Part shown: one piece after another, positions 52,156 through 60,687 of the stretch
How positions within the stretch are numbered: the first letter of the stretch is position 1
How the letters are laid out: each line of letters begins with the position of its first letter
DNA from: PALSA-1353 sp036267155
Lineage (GTDB): Bacteria; Planctomycetota; Phycisphaerae; Tepidisphaerales; Tepidisphaeraceae
DNA length: 64,000 nt
NCBI GenBank assembly: GCA_036267155.1
Contig: DATAWP010000039.1
Location: 1 to 64,000, forward strand
Direction: 5' to 3'
Made by a program: the position numbers and the translations under genes
Notes under the pieces: model-generated
Told to the model about the DNA's origin: nothing
Database searches by the model: none
Seen by the model: only the letters and a program-made list of their open reading frames with translations

Positions 52156-53256
52156 TTATCCCCGCCTCGTCGCCGTGAAGCTGATTTCCGGATTCGCCCC
52201 CTTCACCCGAACGCCATCGGGCAAATTCTCGATCGTCAGCGGGACCGGATTCGTGTCGTTGACGTTGTCCGGACCGATTTCCAGCACGGCGCGTGGATGA
52301 ACGTCAATCCGAGGCGAACGAAGCCGATCGATCTGTTCCGGAGGACCGATCACTTCCAGCTTCGGCACAAATCCACCGTTATTGACGAATGAAACCGAGT
52401 ATGTCTCCGCGATCGTCGGTTGAATCTCGATCCAGACCGGAACATTCGTGCAGGTGTACGTCACGTCCTTTTCGGCAACCGTGAGCGTCGCCTCCACCTC
52501 CGCGGGCGAATAGGTCAGGTTGCCGGACGGATCGCGAACCAAGGGCACCTTCTCCGGTGGATGCGGGCCGGGCTGATTCAGGATCGGCAATGTGCTGATG
52601 TCAGCCGTCACCTGCGACAAATGCTTCACCAGGTGACTCGCCCCCGTCACGTTGACGGTGGCCGGGTTAAACGTCGCGCTCTTCAGCCCCGCAATATTCG
52701 GCGGCGATGCGACCAACACCTTTTTCGTCTCGCGCGAATCGACAAAAATGGTCAACGTCGGCGGGGTACACTTCTCGATGGTGATGCCCGCCTCCTTGAA
52801 CCGCGAATTCTCCTTCAGGTTCTCCAGCGTGAGGATCTTATTATTCCCATCCGGCAGGCCCGAGGTGTCCAGGTCAACCGTAATCGGTGAATTTGGCTGA
52901 AGCGTTTCGATGAACTGATCCAAATTCGACTGCGGTCCCCTCAGATCGCAGGTAATCACCTTCTCGTTTGGATCAGCGGTCACAATTTTTGACGGGTCTC
53001 GGCTCTTGACCTCGATGGCGATCGGCTGATCCAACGCCGGCACCACCTCCTCGCTCTCGGCATAAACCCAGATCAACACCGTCAGCGCAATGGTCCAGGC
53101 CATTTTCTTCAAAAACCCCATGACGTTTTCGCGGGTCAGCCCAGTGCGAAAACGCCGCCACTCCGATGCGAGGGCGCTGGCGTAGTAATTGAGCGCCGAC
53201 GGCCTGGGCCGCGCCGGTTTCGAATCGTCGGGTTTGGTCTGTACCTTCAGGTCCAT
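52156..53256 (-). CDS. cdaR: CdaR (YbbR-domain) regulator of diadenylate cyclase
   Basis: The 366-residue protein has a polar N-terminus, one membrane span (about 47-65, MAWTIALTVLIWVYAESEEV) and an extracytoplasmic part with YbbR-type repeats (IEVKSRDPSKIVTADPNEKV, VFVDSRETKKVLVASPPNIA and later repeats). In Firmicutes CdaR binds the membrane cyclase CdaA and tunes c-di-AMP output. Its start overlaps the end of the cyclase gene by 10 bp, so it is translated with it. It is convergent with lepA. Confidence 0.85.
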   Translation of the reverse strand: MDLKVQTKPDDSKPARPRPSALNYYASALASEWRRFRTGLTRENVMGFLKKMAWTIALTVLIWVYAESEEVVPALDQPIAIEVKSRDPSKIVTADPNEKVITCDLRGPQSNLDQFIETLQPNSPITVDLDTSGLPDGNNKILTLENLKENSRFKEAGITIEKCTPPTLTIFVDSRETKKVLVASPPNIAGLKSATFNPATVNVTGASHLVKHLSQVTADISTLPILNQPGPHPPEKVPLVRDPSGNLTYSPAEVEATLTVAEKDVTYTCTNVPVWIEIQPTIAETYSVSFVNNGGFVPKLEVIGPPEQIDRLRSPRIDVHPRAVLEIGPDNVNDTNPVPLTIENLPDGVRVKGANPEISFTATRRG

Positions 53257-54107
53257 GCCTGTTGCGTCGTCTGGTGACGCCGAAAAAAGGGACGCCGTCC
53301 CCCCCCACTGCCGCCGAGCAATTCCGTCAGAAGACCCCGCAGCCCTTCGGGCGTCAGCTTGCGAAAAAGCTTCCCGCTTTCGGCGATGCTGATGTCGCCC
53401 GTCTCCTCGGAAACCACGATCACGACTGCGTCGCTTTCCTGGCTCATTCCCACCGCCGCCCGATGCCGGCTCCCAAGCTCCCGCTCCAATTCCCCGCTCT
53501 CCGCCAGGGGAAACTGCACCCCCGCAAACGCCACTCGGCCCTGACTCACCACCACGCCCAGATCATGCAGCGGCGAGTTGGGCCAGAAAATCGTGTCCAG
53601 CAAATCCGCCGAAAGATCGGCGTTGATGCGCGTCCCCAACTCCGCGATCCCGCCCAGCCCGACTTGGCGCTCGATCGCGATCAGCCCGCCGATCTTCCGC
53701 CGGGACAAAAACGTCGCCGATTCCACGAGCTGCTCGATATCCTCGGTGATCTCATCCGAAAATCCGCGAAACAGGCGGGTCTCGCCCAGTCGCATCAGGC
53801 CCCGCCTCAGTTCAGGTTGAAACACCACCGCCAGGGCGAACGACGCGAAGAGCAGGAACTTCTCGTAGAGAAACACCAGCCGATCCAACGCGAAGTATTT
53901 TCCGGCAAGGGTCACCAGCAGGTAGAGCCCGATGAGGACGACCGCGATCCCATTGAGCATTCGGGCCCCGCGCGTCCCCTGGAGGAATTGGATGACCCAG
54001 AAGACCACGAGCCCAATGAGCAGCAACTCAACGATCACTCGCCACCAGCCGATGGCCGATAACGCCCGGTAAAAATTAACGATGTTGTCGGTCACGCTTC
54101 CAGTCAT
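53247..54107 (-). CDS. cdaA: diadenylate cyclase (CdaA type, DisA_N domain)
   Basis: The 286-residue protein has three N-terminal membrane spans (about 15-95) and a DAC domain. It turns two ATP into cyclic di-AMP. The RHR motif is intact (LGSRHRAAVGMSQ). The other motif, usually HDGA, reads LHDLGVVVSQGR, so the Asp is kept but Gly-Ala is replaced by Leu-Gly. That could be a lineage form or a weaker enzyme. c-di-AMP controls osmotic and cell-wall balance. It is coupled to cdaR (10-bp overlap) and follows folP on the same strand. The ATG at 54107 is followed by TGSVTDNIVNFYRALSAIG, a usual start. Confidence 0.88.
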   Translation of the reverse strand: MTGSVTDNIVNFYRALSAIGWWRVIVELLLIGLVVFWVIQFLQGTRGARMLNGIAVVLIGLYLLVTLAGKYFALDRLVFLYEKFLLFASFALAVVFQPELRRGLMRLGETRLFRGFSDEITEDIEQLVESATFLSRRKIGGLIAIERQVGLGGIAELGTRINADLSADLLDTIFWPNSPLHDLGVVVSQGRVAFAGVQFPLAESGELERELGSRHRAAVGMSQESDAVVIVVSEETGDISIAESGKLFRKLTPEGLRGLLTELLGGSGGGRRPFFRRHQTTQQAWT

Positions 54108-54159
54108 TGATCAACCAGTCTGCAACGGACTATATATAAACAAACCGTCCATCGGCTAG

Positions 54160-55023
54160 TTATTCTTGAGGAATTCTGGCCCGATTTGCATCAAAAATTG
54201 CCTGCATCATGCGGACGACCTGCGATATCGGTCCAACATCATGGACGCGCAGCACCGCGGCCCCGTTAGCCAGGCACCACGCCACGCTCGCAGCCGTGCC
54301 GAAGATTCGCATTTCCGGTCTGGACTCGCCGAGTATCCGCCCGATGAACGATTTGCGGCTCGGCCCCACCACCAGCGGTTGTCCAAGCTCCACCAGCGCT
54401 TCGGTATCCCGCAATAATTGCAGATTATGGGACACATTTTTGCCGAACCCGATTCCCGGATCAAATAATATCCGCGACCGATCGATCCCCGCTTCCACCG
54501 CCGCCAGCCGCCGATGCACCAAAAACTCCTGCACCTCGGCCGTCACGTCCGAGTAGTCTGGAGCCGCCTGCATGGTCTGCGGCGTGCCCTGCATGTGCAT
54601 CAGAATCACCGCCAGCTTCCGCCGCGCCACCATGGCCAACATGCCCGGGTCCTGCCGACCCGCGGATATATCGTTCACAATATCGGCCCCTTCGTCGGCG
54701 GCGCGTTCCGCAACCCGGCCTTCTCTTGTGTCGATAGAAATGACTGTGTCGAGCCGTCGCCGAATTGCGCTAATCGCCGCCGCTGTTCGCCGGATTTGTT
54801 CCTCCGCCGGCACCGGCGCCGACCCCGGCCGCGTGGATTCGCCCCCCACGTCGATCCAGTCCGCACCGGCCGCCACCATCTCCTGGGCACACTCGGCCGC
54901 CTCCTCGGGACCGGAAATCCGGCCGCCATCGCTGAAGCTGTCCGGTGTCAGGTTGATGACCCCCATCACCAGCGGCCGCCGATGTCCGCAACTCAGCCAT
55001 GCGTGAAATTCCGGCGGCGACAT
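54160..55023 (-). CDS. folP: dihydropteroate synthase
   Basis: The 287-residue protein has the TIM-barrel signature MGVINLTPDSFSDGG, the pterin-binding VGGESTRPGS, IVNDISAG and the phosphate-site DPGIGFGKN with GPSRKSFIG. It condenses dihydropterin pyrophosphate with p-aminobenzoate in folate synthesis and is the sulfonamide target. I start it at the ATG at 55023 (MSPPEFHAWLSC); an earlier in-frame ATG at 55074 adds 17 residues. It lies directly upstream of cdaA on the same strand, a pairing that is often seen with these genes (52-bp gap). Cytoplasmic. Confidence 0.95.
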   Translation of the reverse strand: MSPPEFHAWLSCGHRRPLVMGVINLTPDSFSDGGRISGPEEAAECAQEMVAAGADWIDVGGESTRPGSAPVPAEEQIRRTAAAISAIRRRLDTVISIDTREGRVAERAADEGADIVNDISAGRQDPGMLAMVARRKLAVILMHMQGTPQTMQAAPDYSDVTAEVQEFLVHRRLAAVEAGIDRSRILFDPGIGFGKNVSHNLQLLRDTEALVELGQPLVVGPSRKSFIGRILGESRPEMRIFGTAASVAWCLANGAAVLRVHDVGPISQVVRMMQAIFDANRARIPQE

Positions 55024-55101
55024 AAGGAAATCTTCCGATAGCGATTTGGACGGCGCTAAGACAATAATAAGCAACCGTCAACGATTATTCCAAGAGTCGT
55101 T

Positions 55102-55335
55102 ATGTTTTACGCCCTTTTTCATCGCATGCTTTTCCCTGCCCTGGTGACGACGATCGTCGGCGCTATCTGGGTCGTCGGCTGGACTCAGACCCTGACCGAC
55201 GAAGTCGAAAAAGGCACCTGGCCCGCTCTTCCCGTCTCCACTCCCGCCGTGCAGACATCCGCCGCGCAAAGCCAAGCCGCCGTACCCCGATCATGCGCCG
55301 GGCTTACTCCGTCAGATTCTTCTCGAACACGATAA
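55102..55335 (+). CDS. possible small membrane protein
   Basis: A 77-residue frame has one membrane span (LFPALVTTIVGAIWVVGWTQ, about residues 10-29) followed by a Ser/Ala/Pro-rich tail. Its end overlaps the GNAT gene on the other strand by 32 bp, which weakens it. It is divergent from folP. The hydrophobic helix is the main support and no ribosome site is clear. Confidence 0.33.
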   Translation: MFYALFHRMLFPALVTTIVGAIWVVGWTQTLTDEVEKGTWPALPVSTPAVQTSAAQSQAAVPRSCAGLTPSDSSRTR

Positions 55336-55753
55336 GATTGTCCGCGTGCGTTGAATCCCAGCGGATTCCCACGATGTCGTATCCCATCGCGATCGCGAAA
55401 TGAACGAACTCCCGCTGATGGTTCATGCACTCGCAGCGGATGTATTCATAACCGTGATCCTTGGCCCAAGCCTGCTGCGCCTCCTGCAACTGCCGGCCCA
55501 CCCCATGCCGGCGAACGTCCGGAAGCACGGCCCCGAGCCATTGGTAAAACATTCCCGGCTTCAATTCAAAGCCGATCCAGAATCCCACCGGTTTATTGTC
55601 CATCCGCGCAATCAGCGTCAGCGTGTTGTACCGGCCCATGAAGCGGCGCTTGAAAAAATCCACTTCGCGCTTGGGCCGAAAAATGGCATTGTAAAGCTCC
55701 ACCGCGCCCGGGAGCATTTTTTCGTCGGCGATGTCAATATCCGCTTGGGCCAC
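55304..55753 (-). CDS. GNAT-family N-acetyltransferase
   Basis: The 149-residue protein has the GNAT acetyl-CoA site VLPDVRRHGVGRQLQEAQQA (the R-x-x-G-x-G loop) preceded by a beta-bulge strand (GMFYQWLGA), and ends with GYDIVGIRWDSTHADNLIVF, a usual C-terminal strand pair. It would transfer acetyl from acetyl-CoA to an amine; the substrate cannot be told. The segment KPVGFWIGFELKPGMFYQWL is unusually aromatic. The start at 55753 has no strong ribosome site. It stands alone. Confidence 0.8.
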   Translation of the reverse strand: MAQADIDIADEKMLPGAVELYNAIFRPKREVDFFKRRFMGRYNTLTLIARMDNKPVGFWIGFELKPGMFYQWLGAVLPDVRRHGVGRQLQEAQQAWAKDHGYEYIRCECMNHQREFVHFAIAMGYDIVGIRWDSTHADNLIVFEKNLTE

Positions 55754-55806
55754 AGAACAAGTCTCCGAACAAATCGAGTTGCGATTATTATACGTTGATC
55801 GATGGC

Positions 55807-55880
55807 TTATTGCCTATTGCCTATTGCCTATTGAAAAAAAACTCGCGCCCTTCAATAGGCAATAGGAAATAGGCAATAGG
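55807..55880. repeat. heptamer (ATTGCCT) tandem repeat with inverted copy
   Basis: TTATTGCCTATTGCCTATTG repeats the unit ATTGCCT three times (55807-55833). It is followed after a 19-base A-rich spacer by CAATAGGCAATAGG and related units (55853-55880). The two halves form a stem. Such heptamer arrays are scattered in intergenic DNA of diverse bacteria and have no known gene function. It lies between the GNAT and PilZ genes. Confidence 0.6.
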
Positions 55881-55888
55881 AAATTTCT

Positions 55889-56308
55889 TCACGTCGTCCC
55901 CGGTTTTCGGAACTGCACGGCCATTTCGAATTTGCCGTTGCTCAGCGGCCGCGATCGGACCACCTCGCAGAGGTGCGTCTGCTGTGGCCCGTTGCCGGTG
56001 ATTTCGATCTTGCACGTCTGCCCTACGTTCAGCGATTCCCGAAGCAGAAATGAAATCCCGCTGAAAGACAGATCTCGCGTCATGATGTCGAACGTCGCCC
56101 CGGCATTGCCCCCATCCAACACGGTCAGCAGGGCTTTGCCCTGCAACGGCTTTCGGTTTTCACGCCGCCGATCGCGCTCGACATTGGCTGCGCGTGGCGT
56201 CGGCGCGGCGGGCGACGGCGCGGCGGGCGACGGCGCGGCCGGCGACGGCGGTTGCGAAGCAGGCGGCCGATTTCCGCCCAGGGGGACCGGATCTGGTGAT
56301 CGCATCAT
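55889..56308 (-). CDS. PilZ-domain protein with Pro/Ala linker
   Basis: The 139-residue protein has a Pro/Ala-rich linker (PSPAAPSPAAPSPAAPTP) followed by a PilZ domain. The c-di-GMP-binding signatures are RRRENRKP and DLSFSGISF (RxxxR and DxSxxG). PilZ proteins sense cyclic di-GMP and act on motility, pili or glycan export. The start is the ATG at 56308 (MMRSPDPVPLGGNR); a longer frame upstream overlaps the REP-associated transposase gene and is a shadow. No membrane span is seen. Confidence 0.8.
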   Translation of the reverse strand: MMRSPDPVPLGGNRPPASQPPSPAAPSPAAPSPAAPTPRAANVERDRRRENRKPLQGKALLTVLDGGNAGATFDIMTRDLSFSGISFLLRESLNVGQTCKIEITGNGPQQTHLCEVVRSRPLSNGKFEMAVQFRKPGTT

Positions 56309-56315
56309 AAAATAT

Positions 56316-57002
56316 CTATGGGCAACGAAAGCCTGAGCGTAACGAGTTGCCCGGCAGATGCAACTGGGGCGCGGGGCGTATTTGAAATTTTTGCGGCCGC
56401 CGGCAAGACCCCACGGCGGCGCCGTGGGCTTTAGCTTTTGGCGGTTTTTGATTTTGCGCTTCGACGAGCTTCGGATGCAGATAGACCTCCGCGCCACGCC
56501 TGCCGTGACCCGCAATGTAGTTGACCGTGTTCACCAGGTGCCGCCGATCCGTGATCGGCACAGCCTTTGACCGCTTCCCCCAAATGCCGACGCCAAGGGG
56601 AAGATGCGCTAGCCCGCCGTCGGCCTTCACGCGCTTGGTCGCCGCCAGCTTGGCCCACCCTAACCGCGCCCGTGGATCGTGTTTGGGAAATTGGCCCAAC
56701 ACGTGCAAGTGATGGTCGTCCAGAGCGGCCACGAGAATCTCGATGCCATCATTCAGGAGACAATTCACAACGCCCCGCAGGGCGACGGTTCGATTCGCCT
56801 TGTCGAGATGAAGCGGTGGACGGGTCATCGCGCGGCGGGATTGCGCCAGCAGTTCATCTCCGGTGCCCTTCGGCGGCGGCGAGCGATAATCACCGTTGAC
56901 ATGTTGGCGATGATGTCGTTCCCGCCATCCTCGTGGATCTCCGCGGAACCATGTGCCGAAAGTATTGCAGGTGCAATGGAACCAATGATTCCAGGGCTGC
57001 AT
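56316..57002 (-). CDS. REP-associated tyrosine transposase (RAYT-like)
   Basis: This 228-residue protein starts MQPWNHWFHCTCNTFGTWFR and has an HUH-type metal site in ALDDHHLHVLGQF (His-Leu-His). It has a tyrosine in LVNTVNYIAGHGRRGAEV, the usual place of the nucleophile, in the Y1_Tnp/RAYT fold. RAYTs cut at REP palindromes and may spread them. Two REP palindromes lie at its ends: one within the C-terminal codons (56410-56428), the other 20 bp before the start (57023-57041). The last 30 residues are encoded in the REP and its flank, so the true end may be earlier. I recall the family as widespread in planctomycetes. Confidence 0.75.
   Translation of the reverse strand: MQPWNHWFHCTCNTFGTWFRGDPRGWRERHHRQHVNGDYRSPPPKGTGDELLAQSRRAMTRPPLHLDKANRTVALRGVVNCLLNDGIEILVAALDDHHLHVLGQFPKHDPRARLGWAKLAATKRVKADGGLAHLPLGVGIWGKRSKAVPITDRRHLVNTVNYIAGHGRRGAEVYLHPKLVEAQNQKPPKAKAHGAAVGSCRRPQKFQIRPAPQLHLPGNSLRSGFRCP
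56410..56428. repeat. REP palindrome, downstream copy
   Basis: CCCACGGC-GGC-GCCGTGGG, flanked by ACC and CTTTAG. With the copy at 57023-57041 it is an inverted pair (about 25 shared bases). It sits inside the transposase reading frame. Confidence 0.75.
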
Positions 57003-57022
57003 GAACAGAGTATATCACAAAG

Positions 57023-57041
57023 CCCACGGCGCCGCCGTGGG
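57023..57041. repeat. REP palindrome, upstream copy
   Basis: CCCACGGC-GCC-GCCGTGGG, the inverse of the copy at 56410-56428. It lies 20 bp before the transposase start and within 2 bp of the end of the ATP sulfurylase gene, where it may also act as a terminator. Confidence 0.75.
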
Positions 57042-57042
57042 G

Positions 57043-58203
57043 TTAGGCCGACTGCGCCCACTTAATCAAAATATCCGCCACTTCCGGCCGGCTGAATTCC
57101 GTCGGCGGCCTCTGGCCCGCACTCAGCATCTCGCGCACCTTCGTTCCGCTCGGCGCCACCTTCTGTTCCGGCCCGTGCGGACAGGTCTTCACCGACACCA
57201 CGGCCGCGCACGCGTTGCACCAGGCCGTGTGTTCAAACTTCAAAATCGTCATCCCGATGTCTTTGGGCATATCGAACTGATCGAAAATCTTCTGCGCATC
57301 ATACGTGCCGTAATACTTTCCCACCCCCGCATGATCCCGTCCCACGATAAAGTGCGTGCATCCGTAGTTCTTGCGGATCAGCGAATGCAAAACTGCCTCC
57401 CGCGGCCCGGCGTACCGCATTGCCAGCGGCATCACCGTCAGCATCGTCCGGTCTTTGTTGTAATAACCCTCGATCAACGTTTTGTAGCAGTCCATCCGCA
57501 CGTCTGCGGGAATGTCGTCCGCTTTTGTCTCTCCAACCAGCGGATGAATGAGCAGCCCATCGGTCATTTCCAGCGCGCACTTGGTCAGATATTCATGCGA
57601 CCGATGAATCGGATTGCGCGTCTGGAACGCGGCCACGGTGCTCCATCCTTTCGCGTCGAACGCCTCGCGCGTCCGCGCGGGGGGCAACCGATACTCTGGA
57701 AACTCCGGCTCATGGTTTGCCTGGATCACATCCACCACGCCGCCGAGACATAAATCTCCCTGCTTCCGCACCAGCGCCACGCCGGGATGCGCATCCTCGG
57801 TCGTGCGATAGACGTTGGGGATTTCCAATTCCTTATCGTGCCGATATTTTTCCTGCACGTTCATGACCGCCAGCAGCCGGCCCTTTGAATCCTTCAGCGC
57901 GATCTTCTGATTCACCCGAATCTTCTGGGCCTGATCGTCGGGCGGACACAGCACCACCGGAATCGGCCAGACCGTCCCGTTCGCCAAGCGCATATTGCGG
58001 CAGACCGATTCGAAATCCGCCTGGCCCAAAAATCCCTGCAGCGGCGAAAACGCGCCAATCGAGATCATTTCCAGATCGAACTGTTCCCGTGGCGAAAGCA
58101 CCAGCGAGGGCAGCGATCCCGCCTCCCTGGCAAGGGCCTGAGCCGCACCGGCTTCAACAATCCGACTAATAAGTTTGCCGCCATGCGGCGCGACGAGCGA
58201 CAT
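57043..58203 (-). CDS. sat: sulfate adenylyltransferase (ATP sulfurylase)
   Basis: The 386-residue protein has the ATP-sulfurylase motifs FQTRNPIHRSHEYLTKCALE and IVGRDHAGVGKYY, with the N-terminal PUA-like part (GAFSPLQGFLGQADFESVCR). It makes adenosine 5'-phosphosulfate from ATP and sulfate. It is the Sat type, not the CysD/CysN pair. It may feed assimilation or, after an APS kinase, the sulfotransferase at 0.2-2.4 kb; no APS kinase is in the window. The ATG at 58203 is preceded by AGGAG 9 bases upstream. The 3' end abuts a REP palindrome. Confidence 0.95.
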   Translation of the reverse strand: MSLVAPHGGKLISRIVEAGAAQALAREAGSLPSLVLSPREQFDLEMISIGAFSPLQGFLGQADFESVCRNMRLANGTVWPIPVVLCPPDDQAQKIRVNQKIALKDSKGRLLAVMNVQEKYRHDKELEIPNVYRTTEDAHPGVALVRKQGDLCLGGVVDVIQANHEPEFPEYRLPPARTREAFDAKGWSTVAAFQTRNPIHRSHEYLTKCALEMTDGLLIHPLVGETKADDIPADVRMDCYKTLIEGYYNKDRTMLTVMPLAMRYAGPREAVLHSLIRKNYGCTHFIVGRDHAGVGKYYGTYDAQKIFDQFDMPKDIGMTILKFEHTAWCNACAAVVSVKTCPHGPEQKVAPSGTKVREMLSAGQRPPTEFSRPEVADILIKWAQSA

Positions 58204-58290
58204 CGAAGTATGCTCCTGTGATAAAGGGTTTGAGAAGACCGCCGTAGGGTAGCGGATTTGGGTTTGGTCGCAAGACCGGGGGCGGAATTT

Positions 58291-59787
58291 CTAAAATCTC
58301 TCCCCATACTGATCCACCAGCCCCCGCAGGCGCTCCTTCGGCTGGATCGCATAAAACAGTTCCCGATCGAACATCCCCTGTTCATCGGCGCTTCGCTGCA
58401 TCGCATCGCTCATGCGCTCCTGCCAGGTTTTGACGCTCGGCGCGATCCGCACCGCATCCGCCAGCCGGCTGTGCATCTCACTGAACACCTGCTGCCGCTG
58501 CACGGATCGCCTCGGCAGGCTGGCGATTTCCTGTACCAACTGCATCTTTTCCGACCCCATCGCCGCATGGCGAAGCCGATGCCCTTCATGCGCCAGGCAC
58601 GGCACGCACGTCCGTTTGCGCCCCACCGCCGCGGGAAAATAGAGCGTCGCCGTCGTCACCGAAAACGCCGGCGGCTCGATCCCAAAAAATCGCTGGATCA
58701 CCCGATCGTTCACCTGCTCGTATCTTCCTCCGCCGATCCCATGAACCCATTGATCCACGATGAGCAGCCTGAAAAACATCGTCAGGGTCAGCGCCCGCGG
58801 GGAAAGCCGCATGTCGTGCCGCGTCAGAAATTCCCGTAGTTCCGCAGCCGCCGTTTCCTTCCCGCGCTGAAGCTCGAATGAATCTCCCTCGAGTTTGATG
58901 CTCCAGCCCGAGCCCGCCCGCTCCACCGCCGCGCGATGCCGGTCCCGCCGCTTCTGATCGTCCAGCCAGAACGGCGCTTCGCACCGGTCCCCGGAGATTT
59001 GCAAATCCGGCATCGGCCGGCCCGGATTGTCGATCCCGTGCGCCGCCCGAAATTCCTTCAGCGCCTGGTTATATGCCCCGGCAAATTCATCCGCATTTGC
59101 CAGCAGATGGTGCGCCAGAGTCAGATACGGCTCGCTCGTCCACAGCCGGGACACGAGCAGCGATTGATGGCGCAAACCCAATTCCCAATCCAACCGATAC
59201 ATCGCGGCGGTGATCGCGGTCGAAAGCCCGTGCGTCCTGGGCGATTGCTCGGCCAAATCATCCAGCAGATCGAAAATCATCGGCGTGAAAGACCACCCGG
59301 CTGCCGACGCCGACAATTCCGATTTCAATTCCTCGACGTACCCTCGCGACGGAGCATTCAGCATCCCGCACCAGGGCGCGCTGGAAATTCTGGAATCATC
59401 AGTCATCGGCCGGGAGCTGCCCGGCCAGCGTAATTGCAGATGCTTGGGCGCATCGCTGTCCACGGCGGCGAAAAGACAATCCGAATCCAACCGCCGCGCC
59501 GCGGCGTCGATCATCGCCAACTTTCCCCACACACCCGGATGGAACAATTCCGTCTGATGCCCGGTCGCCATGACCGGCCGGTCATCGCCCAGCTTCAACT
59601 CTGCCCGCTGCCGCCGGCGCAATTCAGCCAGCCCAACCCCTTGGACGATGCACGAATTCTCCGCGCCCATCCGCCGATGATTTTCGGTCGTGTCGCGCAG
59701 AATTTGATCCGGCTCCGGCCAGATGACAAGGGCCGAATCCTCCCCCGGCGCCTTCCAGTCGGGATACGAGGAAAAACTCTGAACCAT
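58291..59787 (-). CDS. conserved hypothetical protein, weak BshC-like motif
   Basis: The 498-residue protein has no domain I can assign firmly. MATGHQTELFHPGVWGKLAM near residue 72 and the later CLFAAVDSDAPKHLQLRW resemble the Rossmann-like beginning of BshC (cysteine-adding enzyme of bacillithiol synthesis, where TGQQ and a DHD segment occur). The remaining sequence does not match what I know of that family. A C-terminal CVPCLAHEGHRLRHA segment has two Cys and two His residues that could bind a metal. No signal peptide. It lies between the GT2 gene and ATP sulfurylase on the same strand, and may be in a short operon with the GT2 gene (24-bp gap). Confidence 0.6.
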   Translation of the reverse strand: MVQSFSSYPDWKAPGEDSALVIWPEPDQILRDTTENHRRMGAENSCIVQGVGLAELRRRQRAELKLGDDRPVMATGHQTELFHPGVWGKLAMIDAAARRLDSDCLFAAVDSDAPKHLQLRWPGSSRPMTDDSRISSAPWCGMLNAPSRGYVEELKSELSASAAGWSFTPMIFDLLDDLAEQSPRTHGLSTAITAAMYRLDWELGLRHQSLLVSRLWTSEPYLTLAHHLLANADEFAGAYNQALKEFRAAHGIDNPGRPMPDLQISGDRCEAPFWLDDQKRRDRHRAAVERAGSGWSIKLEGDSFELQRGKETAAAELREFLTRHDMRLSPRALTLTMFFRLLIVDQWVHGIGGGRYEQVNDRVIQRFFGIEPPAFSVTTATLYFPAAVGRKRTCVPCLAHEGHRLRHAAMGSEKMQLVQEIASLPRRSVQRQQVFSEMHSRLADAVRIAPSVKTWQERMSDAMQRSADEQGMFDRELFYAIQPKERLRGLVDQYGERF

Positions 59788-59811
59788 GCGGATGTCTTTT
59801 GATGAAAATGC

Positions 59812-60570
59812 TTACGAACAACAACACGTTTCCCGCACCGTTGTCGCCTGCGGGGTTTCCGGCAATGGATTCTCCGCCAGGCGGGCCACTTCCTTGCTGA
59901 GGACATCCAGGTAATGCCGCAGCCGATTGCCCACGTCGTCCAGCGACCCGCCGAAATGCCGAGTCGGATCGTTGTAGATCAGCCGAACGGGCAACTCCGT
60001 CAACCGGAATTTCGCCGTCGCGACCTGCGGCCAAAGCTGCAAGGGAAACGCATACCCCGGTTCGTCCAGCCTGAGCCGGCGCATCGCCGAAACCCGGTGC
60101 GCCTTGAACCCGCAAAACGCGTCGGTCAATCCCAGATGGAACATATCGTTCAAAATCGTCGTGATCGTCACGTTCACCGCGCGCCGATCCGTCGGTGGAA
60201 GATCGTCGTTGCCCCGGGGTTGCAAATAGCGCGACCCGCTGATCAAATCCCACTGATCCGTCTTTATCTGTTCAATGAATTTCGGGATCATCTCCGGTTC
60301 ATGCTGCTCGTCGCAGTCCATGGTGATGACCCAGTCGTACCCGGCAGCCTCGGCCAGCGTGAAAGCGTCAATGAGGCTCTGGCCGTATCCCCGGTTCTCT
60401 TTGCGGCGAATGAGACGAATGTGCGGCCGCGCCGCCAGCATTTCCCCGGTCCCGTCCGTGCTGCCGTCGTCAATGACCAGCACGTCCGGCCAGAATTGCC
60501 GGATTCTATCGAGTACTCGCCCGACGTATTTCAACTCGTTGAACACCGGCACGGCTATCAGCAAGCGCAA
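59812..60570 (-). CDS. GT2 glycosyltransferase
   Basis: The 252-residue protein has a GT-A fold: LLIAVPVFNELKYVGRVLDR, DVLVIDDGSTDGTGEMLAAR, and the metal-binding WVITMDCDEQHEPEMIPKFI. It is related to polyprenyl-phosphate glycosyltransferases but lacks membrane spans. The C-terminus ends with a run of cysteines (RETCCCS), an unusual tail. I start it at a TTG (60570) because AAGGAG lies 5 bases before it (60576-60581). An in-frame ATG at 60609 reads through a 24-bp tandem repeat and is unlikely. The gene is followed by the hypothetical protein at 58.3-59.8 kb. Confidence 0.88.
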   Translation of the reverse strand: MRLLIAVPVFNELKYVGRVLDRIRQFWPDVLVIDDGSTDGTGEMLAARPHIRLIRRKENRGYGQSLIDAFTLAEAAGYDWVITMDCDEQHEPEMIPKFIEQIKTDQWDLISGSRYLQPRGNDDLPPTDRRAVNVTITTILNDMFHLGLTDAFCGFKAHRVSAMRRLRLDEPGYAFPLQLWPQVATAKFRLTELPVRLIYNDPTRHFGGSLDDVGNRLRHYLDVLSKEVARLAENPLPETPQATTVRETCCCS

Positions 60571-60576
60571 GATAAC

Positions 60577-60624
60577 TCCTTGCAAAATTCCATCATCCGA
60601 TCCTTGCAAAATTCCATCATCCGA
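60577..60624. repeat. 24-bp perfect tandem duplication
   Basis: The unit tccttgcaaaattccatc followed by atccga occurs twice in tandem (60577-60600 and 60601-60624). On the minus strand it holds AAGGA, so the ribosome site of the GT2 gene is duplicated. Confidence 0.85.
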
Positions 60625-60687
60625 GGTTCATAGTAGAACTGCCCAAAAGCGCAGTCAACCAATGAACCGAAACGACATCTACAACCG

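Noticed and set aside
55807..55880. Calling the heptamer array a CRISPR
   Set aside because: Units of 7 bp without spacers and an inverted second half do not fit a CRISPR array.
58291..59787. Naming this gene bshC
   Set aside because: Only one or two short segments resemble BshC; most of the sequence does not, and no bshA or bshB is nearby.
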